A stretch of 64,000 nt of DNA from contig JACVRA010000148.1 of assembly GCA_019828545.1 (NCBI GenBank), positions 186,001-250,000 on the forward strand, given 5' to 3'. The position numbers and the translations under genes were made by a program. This DNA comes from Paracamarosporium sp. OC-R06-R3. Its lineage: Eukaryota > Ascomycota > Dothideomycetes > Pleosporales > Didymosphaeriaceae. Positions 1-10,967 of this stretch are shown here, in pieces (positions within the stretch are counted from its first letter, which is position 1; the number at the start of each line of letters is the position of its first letter). A model generated the notes under the pieces. That model saw nothing but the letters and a program-made list of their open reading frames with translations. It made no database searches and had not been told where the DNA came from.

Positions 1-1094
1 TCCCGCACGTCGGTGGACGTAGATGCAACCTCGCTTGGCACCATCCGCAATTGGAACGGCTTCTTGAGATTGGTAGTGCATGGGGTCTATTCGAATGGTT
101 ACTGCGAGATGCGGTACAACGAGGCTGGAAGCTTGGTGTTTGTGCCAATTCTGATGAGCATCGTGGTCGCTGCGGTGGTGGTGTACCTGGTACAGCTGTG
201 TTTGGAACAAAAGGAGGCTTAACTGGTGTTCTGGCTGAGGAACTAAAATGGAAGAACGTAGCCGAGACACTACGTTCGCGGAATACGTTTGCTACGACGG
301 GCGAGCGTCTTGTCGGTGTGGTCAGTACTCGTGATGGGAAGGTGTTGCAGGGAGACGAAGTGGTTGTCAAAGCTGATGAGGATATCACCTTCAATTATCG
401 ATTTTATGGAAATGCAGGCTTCTCTTCGATCGAGGCGTGGGATGGTAGCGGGCGCATTTTCTATCGCGATCTCCAACATGAGAAAAGTGCTCAACCTACC
501 GGGCACAACAGGAGTAAACTCCGTGTCAAGTGGGGAGGTGCTCGTCTTTATGACCGATATCGAGAGGCTGTCTGGCAGGGTTCTGTCCTTATCTCCGGCG
601 CCAACATCAAACATATCCGGCCCTTCGGCGGCGTGGTGGACAATCCCGAAGACATTATCGAGAAAGTTTCGGATACACAGGTCACATTTGACACTCGTAC
701 AAGTGGCGACTTCGACGGCATCGACATCTACTTCTCAGGATCCGATCTGCCTTCCACCATCAGTGTCACAGGGAGTTTGGGAGGGTATGTCAAGGTCGGC
801 AATGCGCTCGCAGGGAACCCGCACAAATCGCAACCGCAGTTCAGCCTAGTCGCAACAGGCGAGGAGGTTGCCCAGATCGAAGGGAAACGAATTGCGATAG
901 TAGGAGGGGCTGAGCTGTTTGTCTTAGCGGAGTTGCTTTCTGATATCGAGCTGCCGCGGAGAGTCGAGGGTGATTTCACAGTACTAGCCGAAAAGCATGA
1001 GGTTGGGGATCAGACAGCGGTCTATTTCGTCGGTAGAGAACATTCTGGCGGGAAGGTCATCACTAGCCCTGTGTTTGTGGAGTTTGGCTCGTAG
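1..1094 (+). CDS. DUF3604-family protein, 5'-truncated by window edge
   Basis: The reading frame is open from base 3 with no start codon, so the gene begins upstream of the window. The visible 363 residues include an N-terminal HVGGRR stretch, then FEWLL, then an ANSDEHRGR motif followed by GGGVPG and a FGTKGGLTGVLAEEL block with a TFATTGERLVG segment. This order matches what I know of DUF3604 proteins, common in bacteria and present in some fungi; the His and Asp residues suggest a metal-dependent hydrolase-like fold, but the reaction is not known to me. The rest (about residues 110-363) looks like the beta-rich C-terminal half. The stop is TAG at 1092. No intron is seen in this part. The assignment rests on motif resemblance; the frame itself is unambiguous. 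Confidence 0.82.
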   Translation, partial: PHVGGRRCNLAWHHPQLERLLEIGSAWGLFEWLLRDAVQRGWKLGVCANSDEHRGRCGGGVPGTAVFGTKGGLTGVLAEELKWKNVAETLRSRNTFATTGERLVGVVSTRDGKVLQGDEVVVKADEDITFNYRFYGNAGFSSIEAWDGSGRIFYRDLQHEKSAQPTGHNRSKLRVKWGGARLYDRYREAVWQGSVLISGANIKHIRPFGGVVDNPEDIIEKVSDTQVTFDTRTSGDFDGIDIYFSGSDLPSTISVTGSLGGYVKVGNALAGNPHKSQPQFSLVATGEEVAQIEGKRIAIVGGAELFVLAELLSDIELPRRVEGDFTVLAEKHEVGDQTAVYFVGREHSGGKVITSPVFVEFGS

Positions 1095-1951
1095 GTTGTG
1101 TGTGGTAGATGAGTGGAACTTTGACATGTCTCCTTTTCCACGAGTTATTCCTTACAGCCCCTGAGCATGCCTTTCGGCAATAATTGAAGCCGAGCGCGCG
1201 ATGTTGTTATTCGGTCTTGTGGTTCTATCGTCAGAGCGCGAGCCCTACGCAGTAGGAAACGCGTGTGCCTCCGCCCTTTTCATGGTCTCTGCAACAAATT
1301 GGGAAGTATAAGCCCTACCTGGTCAATCCACGGCAGCTCAGATCCGCGCTAGTCGGTTCACACGTGGGATGAAGACTGCACCGGGAGGACGCTGCAGATG
1401 GTCTCTGCAATGTTAGCAAACCTTTCCAGACTGCTGACGAACTGTTGAACGGAATAGTAGCAGGGCGAGATGTATTGCAATGCATCGTTAAGTCCGCAAA
1501 GCTGGAAGATCTGCTAAGGTTCCGACAAGCATTTTAGTCATCCCGCATGGCTACCCAAATCAGTGGTTGGATCGCATGTTGGCTCGCGCGTTCCCAAACC
1601 GGGGCCATGACATCGCATTCCATCTACTCAGCAGCGGTCAGCCCCTGTTACACTCAACGTGCGCCCTTCGCTACTGCAACATGGACTATGAAGAAAACTG
1701 GTAGACCCATTGCAGGTCCCGACGCTGTAATGTGGCACTCGCGGCTCGCGCTTCCCATTTTCCGAGATCTGCAAGGCCCTAGCCTGCCAGCCATGCCGGA
1801 TACTGTCATGATTCTGACTACCCGCGCGACGAACTCCGGAAATAACACTCTTTACATCCACCATCGACATGTGCCAACATAAAGGCACGCGGGCCCCGGG
1901 CCTTAGCCGGATATTCAACATCGCAAACGAAGACACGACATCACACAGGGA
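1095..1951. other. Intergenic, 857 nt
   Basis: This stretch separates the DUF3604-type gene from the MFS transporter, both on the plus strand. The only open frames are short and unlike known proteins (for example 1547-1882, 111 codons), and two frames overlap antisense. It must hold the terminator of the first gene and the promoter and 5' UTR of the transporter, but I see no clear TATA box or other defined site. Confidence 0.5.
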
Positions 1952-3807
1952 ATGGCTGCCGAGGTCGCAAATCCCGGTCCCGGTCTCGACGCACCTTCAT
2001 CGCGCACCTCGACCTCTATCGATGCGACACTGGCGTTGAACCCCGAGATCCCGCAAAAGAATGTGGATGATTCCACAACCTCGAACAATAGCATCTTCGA
2101 TACGGAGAAGGCTCGCGAGAAAGATGATGCACCTGTTGTGGATGATTACCTGGTAGAGTTCAGCGGGACAGACGATCCAGACAACCCCAAGAATTGGACG
2201 GTAGGCAAAAGATGGGGCATTACCGTCGTCGCTGGTCTCTTGGTCTTCACCGTGACCTTCGCCAGCTCCATATTCTCGGTCAACATCGGTATTGTGGAAG
2301 AGAAGTTCCAGGTCACACAGGTGGTCGCTACGTTGGGTGTCGCGCTCTTTGTGCTGGTATGTCTCCCATACGAACACGCCCAAAAGTAGGAAACTGACGC
2401 CTCCTAGGGCTTTGTATTCGGCCCCATCGCATTCGGTCCAATGTCTGAAGTCCTCGGACGCCGCATCCCCCTCCTCTACGGCTACGCACTCTTCGCTATA
2501 TTCCAAATACCTGTCGCCGTCGCGCAAAACATAACTACTGTTTGTGTAGGCCGGTTTCTCGGGGGATTCTTTGCCGCAGCGCCGCTGTCAGTGGTCGGTG
2601 GTATCCTGGCTGATCTCTGGGATCCGATCCCTCGATCGTACGCCATCTGCATTTTTGCGGCTGGTGGGTTCGCTGGACCAGTAGCAGGACCAATCGCTGG
2701 TGGTTTTATTGCACAATCTAGCCTGGGCTGGCGGTGGACGTCATGGATCACATTGATCATGGCTGGAGTAATTGGCGCTCTTGCATTCTTCTTTTGCCCC
2801 GAGACTTCCGCACCTAAGATTCTGCAATATCGCGCTGCGTCCCTGCGCAAGGAAACTGGCAACAGCGAATACTACGCGAAGGCGGATGCCGAGAAACTCA
2901 CGTTGGAAAGAGTAATGACCGTCTATCTGATCAGACCGTTTGTCATGGTTATCCAGGAGCCGATCCTTGCTCTTCTGACGGCATACATGAGCTTCTTGTA
3001 CGGCATTGTGTACTTGCTCTTCGAAGCTGTAAGTTCCCAACATCCTGGCTTCTTGAAGAATGAGCTGACAGCTCTCCAGTATCCAGTGGCATACCACGAG
3101 CAACGCGGTTGGTCCATGGGTATCTCTCAACTGCCTTTCTTGGCCTTCATCGTTGGAATCATCCTGGGCGCTGGCATAATAGCCTACAGTACCGCCACGA
3201 ACTTCACCCGCGCGTACAACAAGCACGGCAAATCTGTTCCGGAAGAACGTCTCCCGCCCATGATTGTAGGCGCTGTTTGCCTCCCCGCTGGTCTATTCTG
3301 GTTCGGCTGTAAGTAAACTCTTCTCCCGCGCGCCCTACAATGATTATACATTTTTAACCCTGAGGTCCTTCGATGAGGATTACAAACGCAACACTTTAAC
3401 TTATTTATATGACTACTTCTTCGTTTGCTGCTTGAAAGAAAGCTATTTGAAACACAGCTAATCGTGTTCCAGGGACATCGGATCCTGACATAAGCTGGGT
3501 GCCATCCGTCTTTGCAACAGGCCTGATCGGTATCGGCTGCATGGTTCCCTTCTGGCAAGGCATGTCCTACTTGATCGACTGCTACGGTTTCTACGCCAAC
3601 TCTGCCATCGCAGTCAACACGTTCATCCGCAGTTTCTTTGGCGCTTTCTTCCCCCTATTTACGCATGTCATGTATACCAAGCTTGGGGTGGCGTGGGCGA
3701 GTAGTCTTTTGGCATTCATTTGTGTAGCTTTCTTGCCAGTGCCAGTGCTGTTCTACATGTACGGTGCTAGAATACGGCAAAAGAGTAAATGGGCACCGAC
3801 GGGATAG
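1952..3807 (+). CDS. MFS transporter, DHA1-like drug/polyamine:H+ antiporter
   Basis: Four exons at 1952-2356, 2408-3028, 3080-3308 and 3473-3807 give 529 aa. Introns are 51, 51 and 164 nt, all GT-AG, and the joins keep frame (phases 0, 0, 1). The polar N-terminal 75 residues end in DDPDNPKNW, a typical lead-in to fungal DHA1 transporters, followed by membrane segments. The motif-A region GPMSEVLGRR follows TM2, and a GRFLGGFFAAAPLSVVGG stretch (TM4) and the AGPVAGPIAGGF segment (TM5, antiporter motif C-like) are seen. This family exports drugs, polyamines or fungal metabolites across the plasma membrane with proton exchange. Substrate cannot be read from sequence. Intron 3 is longer and AT-rich compared with the others. 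Confidence 0.93.
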
Positions 3808-4335
3808 GGTGGCTATCTGAGGTTTCCCATAGCATTGTGGTTTCTGTGAAGCGTTATACAAATGCACAGCATATAGATGAAGTTTTAATGAATGATTTGT
3901 TCTCCATATGTTTACCATTTTCTTATTGCGTGAGGAGAAATCAACAACAGCCGTGTTACGAGTTCAAGTCAGAGGATGGACGTCACTGACGCATTGTAGG
4001 GTTTCCAGCACAAGAGCAAAAGTATGGACAATACGAAAAGTATTCAATTATATAGTACATTCATACAGGTGACGTTCTTTCCTCGTTCAGTGAGCTGGGA
4101 CTCGCTGGAAGGCTTGGGGATGCCTCATTCACTGCGCACGGTCCTCACATATATATACTGCGCTCATGAAGCTGTCGTCCTTTTCCCTCTTTGGCCCACA
4201 ACATTTCAGTCCACAGTACGTATACATCCGCCTATTTTTGTATTCTAGTAGCTGATAGATATACTAGCCATCTTCTGTCCGCCGAGTTCTCCCTTCGCCG
4301 ACACCACCGACACCACCACAACCACAACCACAACC
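3808..4335. other. Intergenic, 528 nt, with promoter of the small Cys-rich gene
   Basis: The first half is the 3' flank of the MFS gene. The second half contains a TATA-like element at 4148-4158, a pyrimidine-rich tract near 4180 and a CA-rich 5' leader just before the ATG at 4336. No coding potential is seen. Confidence 0.5.
4148..4158 (+). promoter_or_regulatory. TATA-like element
   Basis: The sequence CATATATATAC lies 178 nt upstream of the ATG at 4336, followed about 30 nt later by a pyrimidine-rich stretch where transcription could start. The position and strand agree with the downstream gene. It is a consensus match only. Confidence 0.4.
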
Positions 4336-4828
4336 ATGGCCTCGCGCCTCTCCTCGGCCGCCAATGGCGACTCGGCCCCGCCTGATCCTCTTTCGGGCTC
4401 TGCTGCCCTGGCCCGGCAGCATCCCCTCCCCGCTCGCCCTCCACCACCTCCGCCTCCGCCCGAGCCCCAGGGCTACGGGAAGCACTTCTCGTGCTGCCGG
4501 TGTGCTGCCCGCGCTCCGGCCGGCGTGGACACCGGTCCGTAAGTGTTTTCCATATCCCAGGTCTTCAAGCCATGAACACAGAATCTATTTCCCTCTTGAA
4601 TCAACAACGGACTAGCTGACGAATGTAAACAGCGCCTTCAAGATCGTTGATGGCACCCCGTGCCAGGCTCCGCTGGTGTGGCTTACGCCGCCCAGCGACG
4701 GCAAGAAGGTCGCGCTCCCTGTTGGGCCTCCGCTTGTGGTGTGCGGGCACCTGCGGTGCAACAACTGCCCTTCGCGGGAGTACGTTGTTTTGCACATGGA
4801 GCTGCTGGAGTCAGAGACGGGCTGCTGA
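4336..4828 (+). CDS. Small proline- and cysteine-rich protein, putative zinc-ribbon-like (132 aa)
   Basis: Two exons, 4336-4538 and 4633-4828, joined across a 94-nt GTAAGT...ACAG intron in phase 2. The spliced frame runs through to a TGA and gives 132 aa. Residues 34-44 are a proline run, residues 53-56 read CCRC, and residues 105-113 read CGHLRCNNC. The spacing of Cys and His suggests one or two metal sites, and the PLVWLTPP and VALPVGPP segments look like a compact beta domain. I know of small zinc-ribbon-like proteins of this layout in Dothideomycetes but not their function. The ATG sits in a good context (ACCATGG). Alone, exon 1 would be a meaningless 68-aa ORF; the splice is what reveals the domain. 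Confidence 0.72.
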
Positions 4829-6646
4829 GTGCGGCGATGGAATCACGAAAATGGATACGGGCATCTAGCGATTTGGGATAGCGTGAGGGACTCGGTCCCT
4901 TAGGGGACTTTTAATGAGATACCAGTGGAGTTCCTGCTCTCTTTCTTCATCTTGTGGTTTATGTGGTGATGCGAAGCTCTTTGTGACCATTTTTTGAATT
5001 GGTGACGAATGATGCACATATGGATGTTATGATCTACAATGACTATGTCATGATGCTCTTATTATATTTCAATTCGATACCACCCAAAACAATTGATACA
5101 AGTTCTCTTGGACGTGAATTGTGCCCGAATATCCATCAAAACGCTCTCCTCTCACAATATACCTTCCCTTCCTCTGCTCTTATACCATAAGCTCCCTGAC
5201 CCGCGCAAAGAAAGTCCCAGATCTTGTAGGTCTTTTCATGTACCCTCTTGCGAAATGTTTCAGATGCGTATGATTTGATTGAAATCAGTAACCCGACCTT
5301 CTCAATAAGTGTAATAGAGTAGCTGTGTGGCATTGGGTGCTCTCCTATCCTCGCGGGGTAGAGTCCCTGCGTGTATCACAAAACTGCCATGTATCCCAAA
5401 CCATTGGCGTACGTATATTTCTGTGGGGTTCTTTAACTGTCTCGCACTTATCGTCGAAGTGGTGGATGCGGTAGAATTGAGACAAGCTCAAAGCTGGACC
5501 TGGCGGCGTGGAACGTCTTTTTCGACCTATCAGTAACAATGCGTGTGATTGAGAGACGCGTGATATTTCCTTTTACCGAGTTCATGGATGATAGTTCTTC
5601 ATGGTCGCTCATCCAATGGCTGAGAGGGTGTCCGAGTGTGCTGGCAGAGAGGTTGGCTACTCGGAGCGAGTGGTATAAGTATTTGTATCTATTTTTGAGG
5701 GCGAGAGGCTTGTATTAGAGCCACAGAAGTTTCAATAGCTGTCCAGAATGCAAGAAGCGGCGCGGAAGGTGGTATCGGCAGGCAAGGTTCCAGGCTGCTG
5801 TGGCACTTCTGTTACTTGGTAGCTGAATAGTGCCATAGACAGACACACAATCAAAAGAGTAGCTTACGCTAAAGGCTTTCAAAAAGCAAGAGGACAGCAT
5901 GAGACGTTAAACGCAACCTGAAGGACAAGCTCTAGGGTAGGCTGAGTAGTATGCTCATGACCCGGACTGGCGCAAGTCGGGCCAGATTAGTGAACTCACA
6001 GGAGTAACTTTTTGGGGCACCTGTTTTGTGTGCGTTTTGAGATTACTGTCAACAGAGCCGCCGTACCTTCTCATTTCACGGGTGACGTAGCCCACTCAGT
6101 GACCCGCCAACCACCCACACCCACACAAAATATGCCCAATTTCTCCATATACTCATTTGTTATTGTTGTATATAGTTTGTCTAAAAGACAGTATCTTCAT
6201 CAAAGAACTTCGCTAACTTGTGGACAGATGGCTCAGCTGCCCCATCCGCCGATCGCGCTCTGCGCCCTTTTTTCGGGGGTCGGATATCTTTTTGTGATTT
6301 AGTTCGATTCTTACTACTGTCGAGGAAGTTATTAATCTTTGTTTCACGTTAGCTCTCCTGGATTTCTAGTGCGAATTAAGGCCACACACACATACCCTAT
6401 GTAAATAACGATGAAGGTTATATAGTGTTCTCACTGAAACCACGGCACCCTACCCTATCAAAACTGATACAACCGTAGAGTGACATACATACAATCTAAG
6501 CTTAGAACAATTTTAAGAAAAAAGCGCAATCTACTTGAGCGACAAGCATTGAACCATATATTACTTAGCCACAGTTGCCCATACTACAGTTATCTCCGTA
6601 TACCATACTGCCTTCTGTTGGAAATTCTTCTTTTCATTTCCTGAAA
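4829..6646. other. Intergenic, about 1.8 kb, one doubtful small ORF
   Basis: Between the Cys-rich gene and the 3' end of the minus-strand gene at 6647 there is no convincing gene. AT-rich stretches occur around 5000-5120 and 6300-6560. The short open frame at 5539-5718 is listed separately. No tRNA or transposon end was recognised. Confidence 0.45.
5539..5718 (+). CDS. Possible 59-aa protein (low confidence)
   Basis: An ATG-initiated frame of 59 codons plus TAG. The product is rich in Trp, Tyr, Leu and Arg, for example SSSWSLIQWLRG and EWYKYLYLFLRARG, and reads like a helical protein segment. It may be a free small ORF, or a remnant or exon of a longer gene whose other exons I could not find; an open frame at 5327-5536 lies just upstream in a different frame. 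No family was recognised. Confidence 0.22.
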   Translation: MRVIERRVIFPFTEFMDDSSSWSLIQWLRGCPSVLAERLATRSEWYKYLYLFLRARGLY

Positions 6647-7900
6647 TCACCACTTTTCCTCTCTTCCAAGTTCTGTCACTTGTCCCTCATCCGGCTTCAG
6701 CTCCCTGAAGAAATCCCGCAGATTGAGGAAAGTTTCCTGTATTTCATGTGTCGAGCGGTCATCGACGATACGATCGTAATACATGTGCATGTCGTATTCT
6801 CGGGCTCGTTGAAACCAGTCATCTTGAACTTTGATTCCCACAGATGCAAGCGTATCCCGAAATATTTCGCTCCCGAGCACCAAGAATGCAAACAGCTGCA
6901 GCCATGTACCACTTCTGAATATGAACGGCGCTCTACGCATGATGGATTTGGTCACCTCGTGCCATCGAGCCCAGTTTTTGTATGTATTGCCTTTACTAAA
7001 CGCATCTTCATCGAGACCTTCAAGAGGATTGGGTTGCGTTGCTCGGATAATTTCTTCCACGGTGAACTCCAGACGTTGGCATCGGTCTGAGTCTTCTTCA
7101 TTAATCCACGGGTCGAGTTGGGCGACAAAGCGAACATTGATTTCCCTCAATGGAATGTCTACGTTCAACAATCCCGGGTCGTTGTTTACCTTGCTCCAAG
7201 CAGCTCGAAGCACATTCTTCGCCGATATGCGCTCGTCCGGCCATCGATTTTGCAAAACGAGTCTCACCTGCTCCTCATCCGCCATAGTAGCAAATACAAC
7301 ATCACCGTCTTTCAATTCAGCAAACCAATCTTTTTCCATTTCTTTGACAGCATTGCGCCGAATTGCTCTCCACATCTCCCACTGAGAGTCCTCGCTGTCA
7401 TTCTCCAAACAAGTCGCGTCTTTAAGTACTGTCCAGTTGCTCCCATCTTGTGACGTAAAGTTGAATGTGCTACCACCATGGACAGCTTCTTTCCACTCTG
7501 CTGCTGCCAGACCGGTGATTTCACTTGCATCTTCCCAAGTCGTCTCCCAGTGAACCTTGTATTGAGTCTTTGAAGGGTCAGACGGGTGTGGGCGTGACGC
7601 CAGGATACGACGAGCGGACCATTGGTTGATACCACGGCTGCTAGCACCGGCAACGCGGGTGCGGTTCGTGCCTCGCTTCTCAGGTCGAATGTGGGGTATG
7701 AGGGATATATCTTTCTTTTCGATCGATCTCGCAGGTTCTGGCTTGGGCTTCGGCTTGGGGCAGTTAACGTGCTTCGCAACGGTGCGAGCTGGGATTTTGG
7801 AGCTAGGATAAGGTGTATGGCGTTTGCGGGGAATTTGGTTCTTTATGCGACATTCTAACGCTGCCTTGGAGAGACCAAACGGTGTAGATGCGGCTACCAT
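6647..7900 (-). CDS. Hypothetical protein with chromodomain-like segment (417 aa)
   Basis: Single exon, 417 aa. The ATG at 7900 is chosen because the frame extends upstream only to a non-ATG codon and the site has good context. Residues 1-85 are basic and Pro/Lys-rich with a PKPKPKPEP run. Around residues 90-140 a segment reads WSARRILASR, then YKVHWETTWEDASEI, which resembles the hydrophobic and Trp pattern of a chromodomain (YxVxW...TWE). The C-terminal 130 residues carry NWARWHEV, IMRRAPFIF, GTWLQLFAFLVLG and an ARE-containing helix. That C-terminal layout recurs in the minus-strand gene at 9871, so the two look like distant paralogues. Function is unknown. No transposon enzyme lies next to it, although many fungal chromodomain proteins derive from retroelements. 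Confidence 0.72.
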   Translation of the reverse strand: MVAASTPFGLSKAALECRIKNQIPRKRHTPYPSSKIPARTVAKHVNCPKPKPKPEPARSIEKKDISLIPHIRPEKRGTNRTRVAGASSRGINQWSARRILASRPHPSDPSKTQYKVHWETTWEDASEITGLAAAEWKEAVHGGSTFNFTSQDGSNWTVLKDATCLENDSEDSQWEMWRAIRRNAVKEMEKDWFAELKDGDVVFATMADEEQVRLVLQNRWPDERISAKNVLRAAWSKVNNDPGLLNVDIPLREINVRFVAQLDPWINEEDSDRCQRLEFTVEEIIRATQPNPLEGLDEDAFSKGNTYKNWARWHEVTKSIMRRAPFIFRSGTWLQLFAFLVLGSEIFRDTLASVGIKVQDDWFQRAREYDMHMYYDRIVDDRSTHEIQETFLNLRDFFRELKPDEGQVTELGREEKW

Positions 7901-8688
7901 GATGATTGAGGCTGTGACTTTGAGAGAAGGTTGATTTCTACGCAAGCGAAGACATGCGAACTTACCAACCTGCTCACATAGCCGCAATATGTAGTAGTTG
8001 TGTTTGCTAGCAATCGAAGCCTTCTATGATTCAAAGCAATTGTGACTTTGCTTGATTCCACCATGCGAAAGTTTGCTACCTGGTACGTAAACGCGTGTAA
8101 GACAACTATCTCACTGAGAGTTTAGTTTACTAAATCAACCCGCAGGCGTAACCACTAACATTAGTTGCATTATCGAATTATAAGTCAGGCTGTCTGCTTT
8201 TAATTCCTTTATCAATGCCGACTGCGCAAGGTAAATCCTTTGTTATGCTCCCTATACCCACTTTTTCAACCCATCAAGTATGTTTGCCATGCTCTCGCAC
8301 CACAATTCAACCCACAACAAACTATCGCTCTCATATATCGCGCTCGACATATACACAAAGATATATTGTGAGATCACTCCTTATATCACAAGCAAAAGTG
8401 AGCTTCGAAAATCATTATCACTGTTCACAACTCATATATATGAACAAAGAACAAGGAGAGTGACGAGATACATTCACCCCTAGTGTATTTTCTGGTACTC
8501 CAGCCATTGTATAAAAACATTTTACGACACCTGGGCGGGCTCAGTTCATACCAAGATCGTTCAACTCTAGCCAGCTTTAACGGTCACGGTATACTCGAGA
8601 TACAATCAGTCCCTGACTGTTCAGACATCGAATTGGAATACATCCAAGGCTACAAAACCTCGTATCAAGCCTCCGGTAAAGAATAGCC
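7901..8688. promoter_or_regulatory. Divergent intergenic region, 788 nt
   Basis: It lies between the minus-strand gene starting at 7900 and the plus-strand gene starting at 8689, so it should hold both promoters. It is AT-rich with several TATA-like runs (around 8340-8370 and 8440). I see no ORF of note and no specific operator. Confidence 0.45.
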
Positions 8689-9604
8689 ATGTCAGAGTCC
8701 ACTTCTCCTACATCCCTTTCATCTCCGTCTTCCCCGCCCTCAGCTGCAATCCCCTTGTATGAGAAGTTTAAGGCAAAATTTGCGCCCTTTCGAGATGTAG
8801 CAATTGGATACGTAGAGGGGTTACAGGCAGCCTCTGATATGGTCATCTCGGGCATCTCTACCCGAAATATGGACGACTTAGAGCTGCACGACTACTATTG
8901 GGAAACGAGTTACGATACCACCTTCTACGCAGTATCCTACAAGAAGAAAACACCTGCTGATGAAAGGACCTGGAGAGAAGACTTCGACAATCGACTCCGC
9001 TTATCAGCTCTCTTTACCTCAAACTGCACAAAAGTGGTGTATTGTCTACTTCCGCAGGTTCGTAAAGTTCTAGAAGGTATGTGTACCCCAGTCTACTCTT
9101 ATTAAATATTGACAAGCCATAGATGATCCTGACTTCGCTGAGGCTTCCTGGTCTCGTCAGTATATCGATCCAAAAATCATGCTCTTCGAAGTTAACGAGA
9201 ACAACAACCAGTATAAGAAGCCTCTACCATTCCTCGCACATGACTTCATCACTATCACGTGCAAGGATAGGCAACGATTCGTTCTGGATGCTACAGGCGA
9301 TCAGTTCGGAATCAAAGAGTGGTTCTATACAATAGAAGAGTATCGGAAACTTTTCCTCAACGGTAGGTTCCCCGAGATCACCTCCGAAGCCACCAAGGCT
9401 ACAGACGTTGAAAAGGAGGATCCAAGGAATGTTGTGCTAAGGAATGCTGTTGCCGAAGCGTTAGAAGACATCAAGGCTTCCTGGGCTTCGGAGAAGATCA
9501 CATGGAAGGATCTTCATATGTTATCTAAAGAGAAGCAAGAACAGTTATGTTCGGGTATTGTTGCTATGTTGAAGGCGAAAGTTGTGGCAACCCTCAGTGG
9601 TTGA
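8689..9604 (+). CDS. Hypothetical protein, VLD-G-x-Q-[FY]-G family, member A (289 aa)
   Basis: Exons 8689-9076 and 9123-9604, joined by a 46-nt GTATGT...ATAG intron in phase 1. The N-terminus is Ser/Pro-rich (residues 1-22). The conserved core follows the intron: FITITCKDRQ, then FVLDATGDQFG, then WFYTIEEY. The 11378 and 23387 genes carry the same core and an intron in the same place and phase, so all three are members of one fungal family. From what I know, similar VLD-x-[ST/TG]-x-Q-[FY]-G segments occur in many uncharacterised Dothideomycete proteins, sometimes linked to MYND fingers; no finger is present here. The C-terminal 90 residues are charged and helical. No enzymatic motif is visible. 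Confidence 0.78.
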
Positions 9605-9870
9605 AGTCAAGAAGCATTATGGGATAAGAAACATAAATCAGACTACATGATCTTGACATTGATCCTGAAACACCTATGAGTTTTCCGCCCAAACCAGATG
9701 TATCAACCGTTTCCTCACTCAGTATATTATAGGGCTGATCTATCTTCAACTAGACAATTTCTCATCCGAGCAAAGAGATTGGAGGAGAGGTTGTTATCTG
9801 ATGTATCCTGGTCATTGGTATGAGCTACTGCTTTCTCCACTTCCATATCTTACATGAAAGGCTTCGGAGA
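9605..9870. other. Convergent 3' intergenic, 266 nt
   Basis: This is the gap between the stop of the plus-strand gene at 9604 and the stop of the minus-strand gene at 9871. It should hold both 3' UTRs. Nothing else is seen. Confidence 0.4.
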
Positions 9871-10967
9871 CTAGTAATCACTCTCAGGAAGGTGATTCGC
9901 CTCATGGTTCTCCCTGTATCCGTCGTCTTCGCTGTCCAGTATAATTCGTCGCCTAAACCGACGCGCCGCCGTTTGCTGCTGAGCCTCATGGCTGGACCCG
10001 AGGCGAGATTTCGGGGCGATATTCGCCATATAAAGTTCATCAAGCTCATGAAAAAGATTGTCCCATCCCTCTTCAATAATGGCAAACGACCTGGAACCTG
10101 CATGCTCTAATATGACTTCTTTCATGTTCTCGCGCGCCTGCTCATACCACCCGCTTGGAGGGTTGTTCGCCAAACCAGCCTGGGTCAGCTCCCTCATCAG
10201 CTCGGTCTGAGGTAAGAACAGAAGTACCAGTAGTCGAGCCCAGGAAAAGCGTTCTACTGTCCTCCGCCGCCGCCTAGTTGTGTATCCTGGCTTCAACATG
10301 TGTGGTGCGTTGCGTACGACGTCCATCGCGAACGACCAAAAAGGGCGGCAGTATTCTGCGCTCAAGTCTCCGTCGTTTCTCTTGAGTAGCTTTGTGAATC
10401 CCGGGTCATTCTCGAAGACCACATCCCAGAAGCGAAGCGGACCCAGGATCGAATTCAGGCGGAGAGGTTGCGGGGTAGGTTGGCCCAAATCTAAACGACA
10501 GGGGAAATATATTAGTCAACATTTTATTGAAGAATTGTGCACATGTGATGCTTACCTTCATCGATGATGCCAACGAATCCCATCAGTACGCTAGGTTGTT
10601 CGCGGATTTCATGATGCCCTCTCATCGCGAAAAGTAGAGCGCGTGCGGCGGTCGGCATTCCATCCACCTTCCAGAATAGCTCTTGATTAGATTTGTCCCA
10701 GAATTTGTATTCGCCTTCGCGGTTGTCGCCATTCAAACCACTAGCTGTGCTAGATTCCCCAAGAAATCGTCCACCACGGCCGGCGTAGTCGCGTATATCC
10801 AATTGGAGGTAGACGCCCTGCTCCCACATCTCCTTCCTGCTGGATTCGTAATCCAAGTCCTCGCGCTGCTTGATTGCTTCTACTTTGGCTAGCGAAATGA
10901 GTTCGACAAGCAGATCTTTGTTCGACTTAGATGACATGGGTGTCTGAGGGGCCTTTTTGGGGGGCAT
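9871..10967 (-). CDS. Hypothetical protein, paralogue of the 6647 gene (343 aa)
   Basis: Exons on the minus strand are 10967-10556 and 10490-9871, with a 65-nt GTAAGC...TTAG intron in phase 1. The first ATG is at 10967; the frame is open a little further up but only from GTG. The N-terminus is Lys/Pro-rich. The C-terminal half has FWSFAMDVVRNAPHML, FSWARLLVLLFLP and GWYEQARENM, which follow the same order as NWARWHEV...RRAPFIF, GTWLQLFAFLVLG and WFQRAREYDM in the gene at 6647. An RRRRR-type basic patch precedes the FSWARL helix. No known domain was recognised; I infer a lineage-specific family. Confidence 0.75.

Noticed and set aside
6647..7900. Retrotransposon chromodomain integrase
   Set aside because: No integrase DDE, reverse transcriptase or LTR is nearby; only the chromodomain-like part is present.
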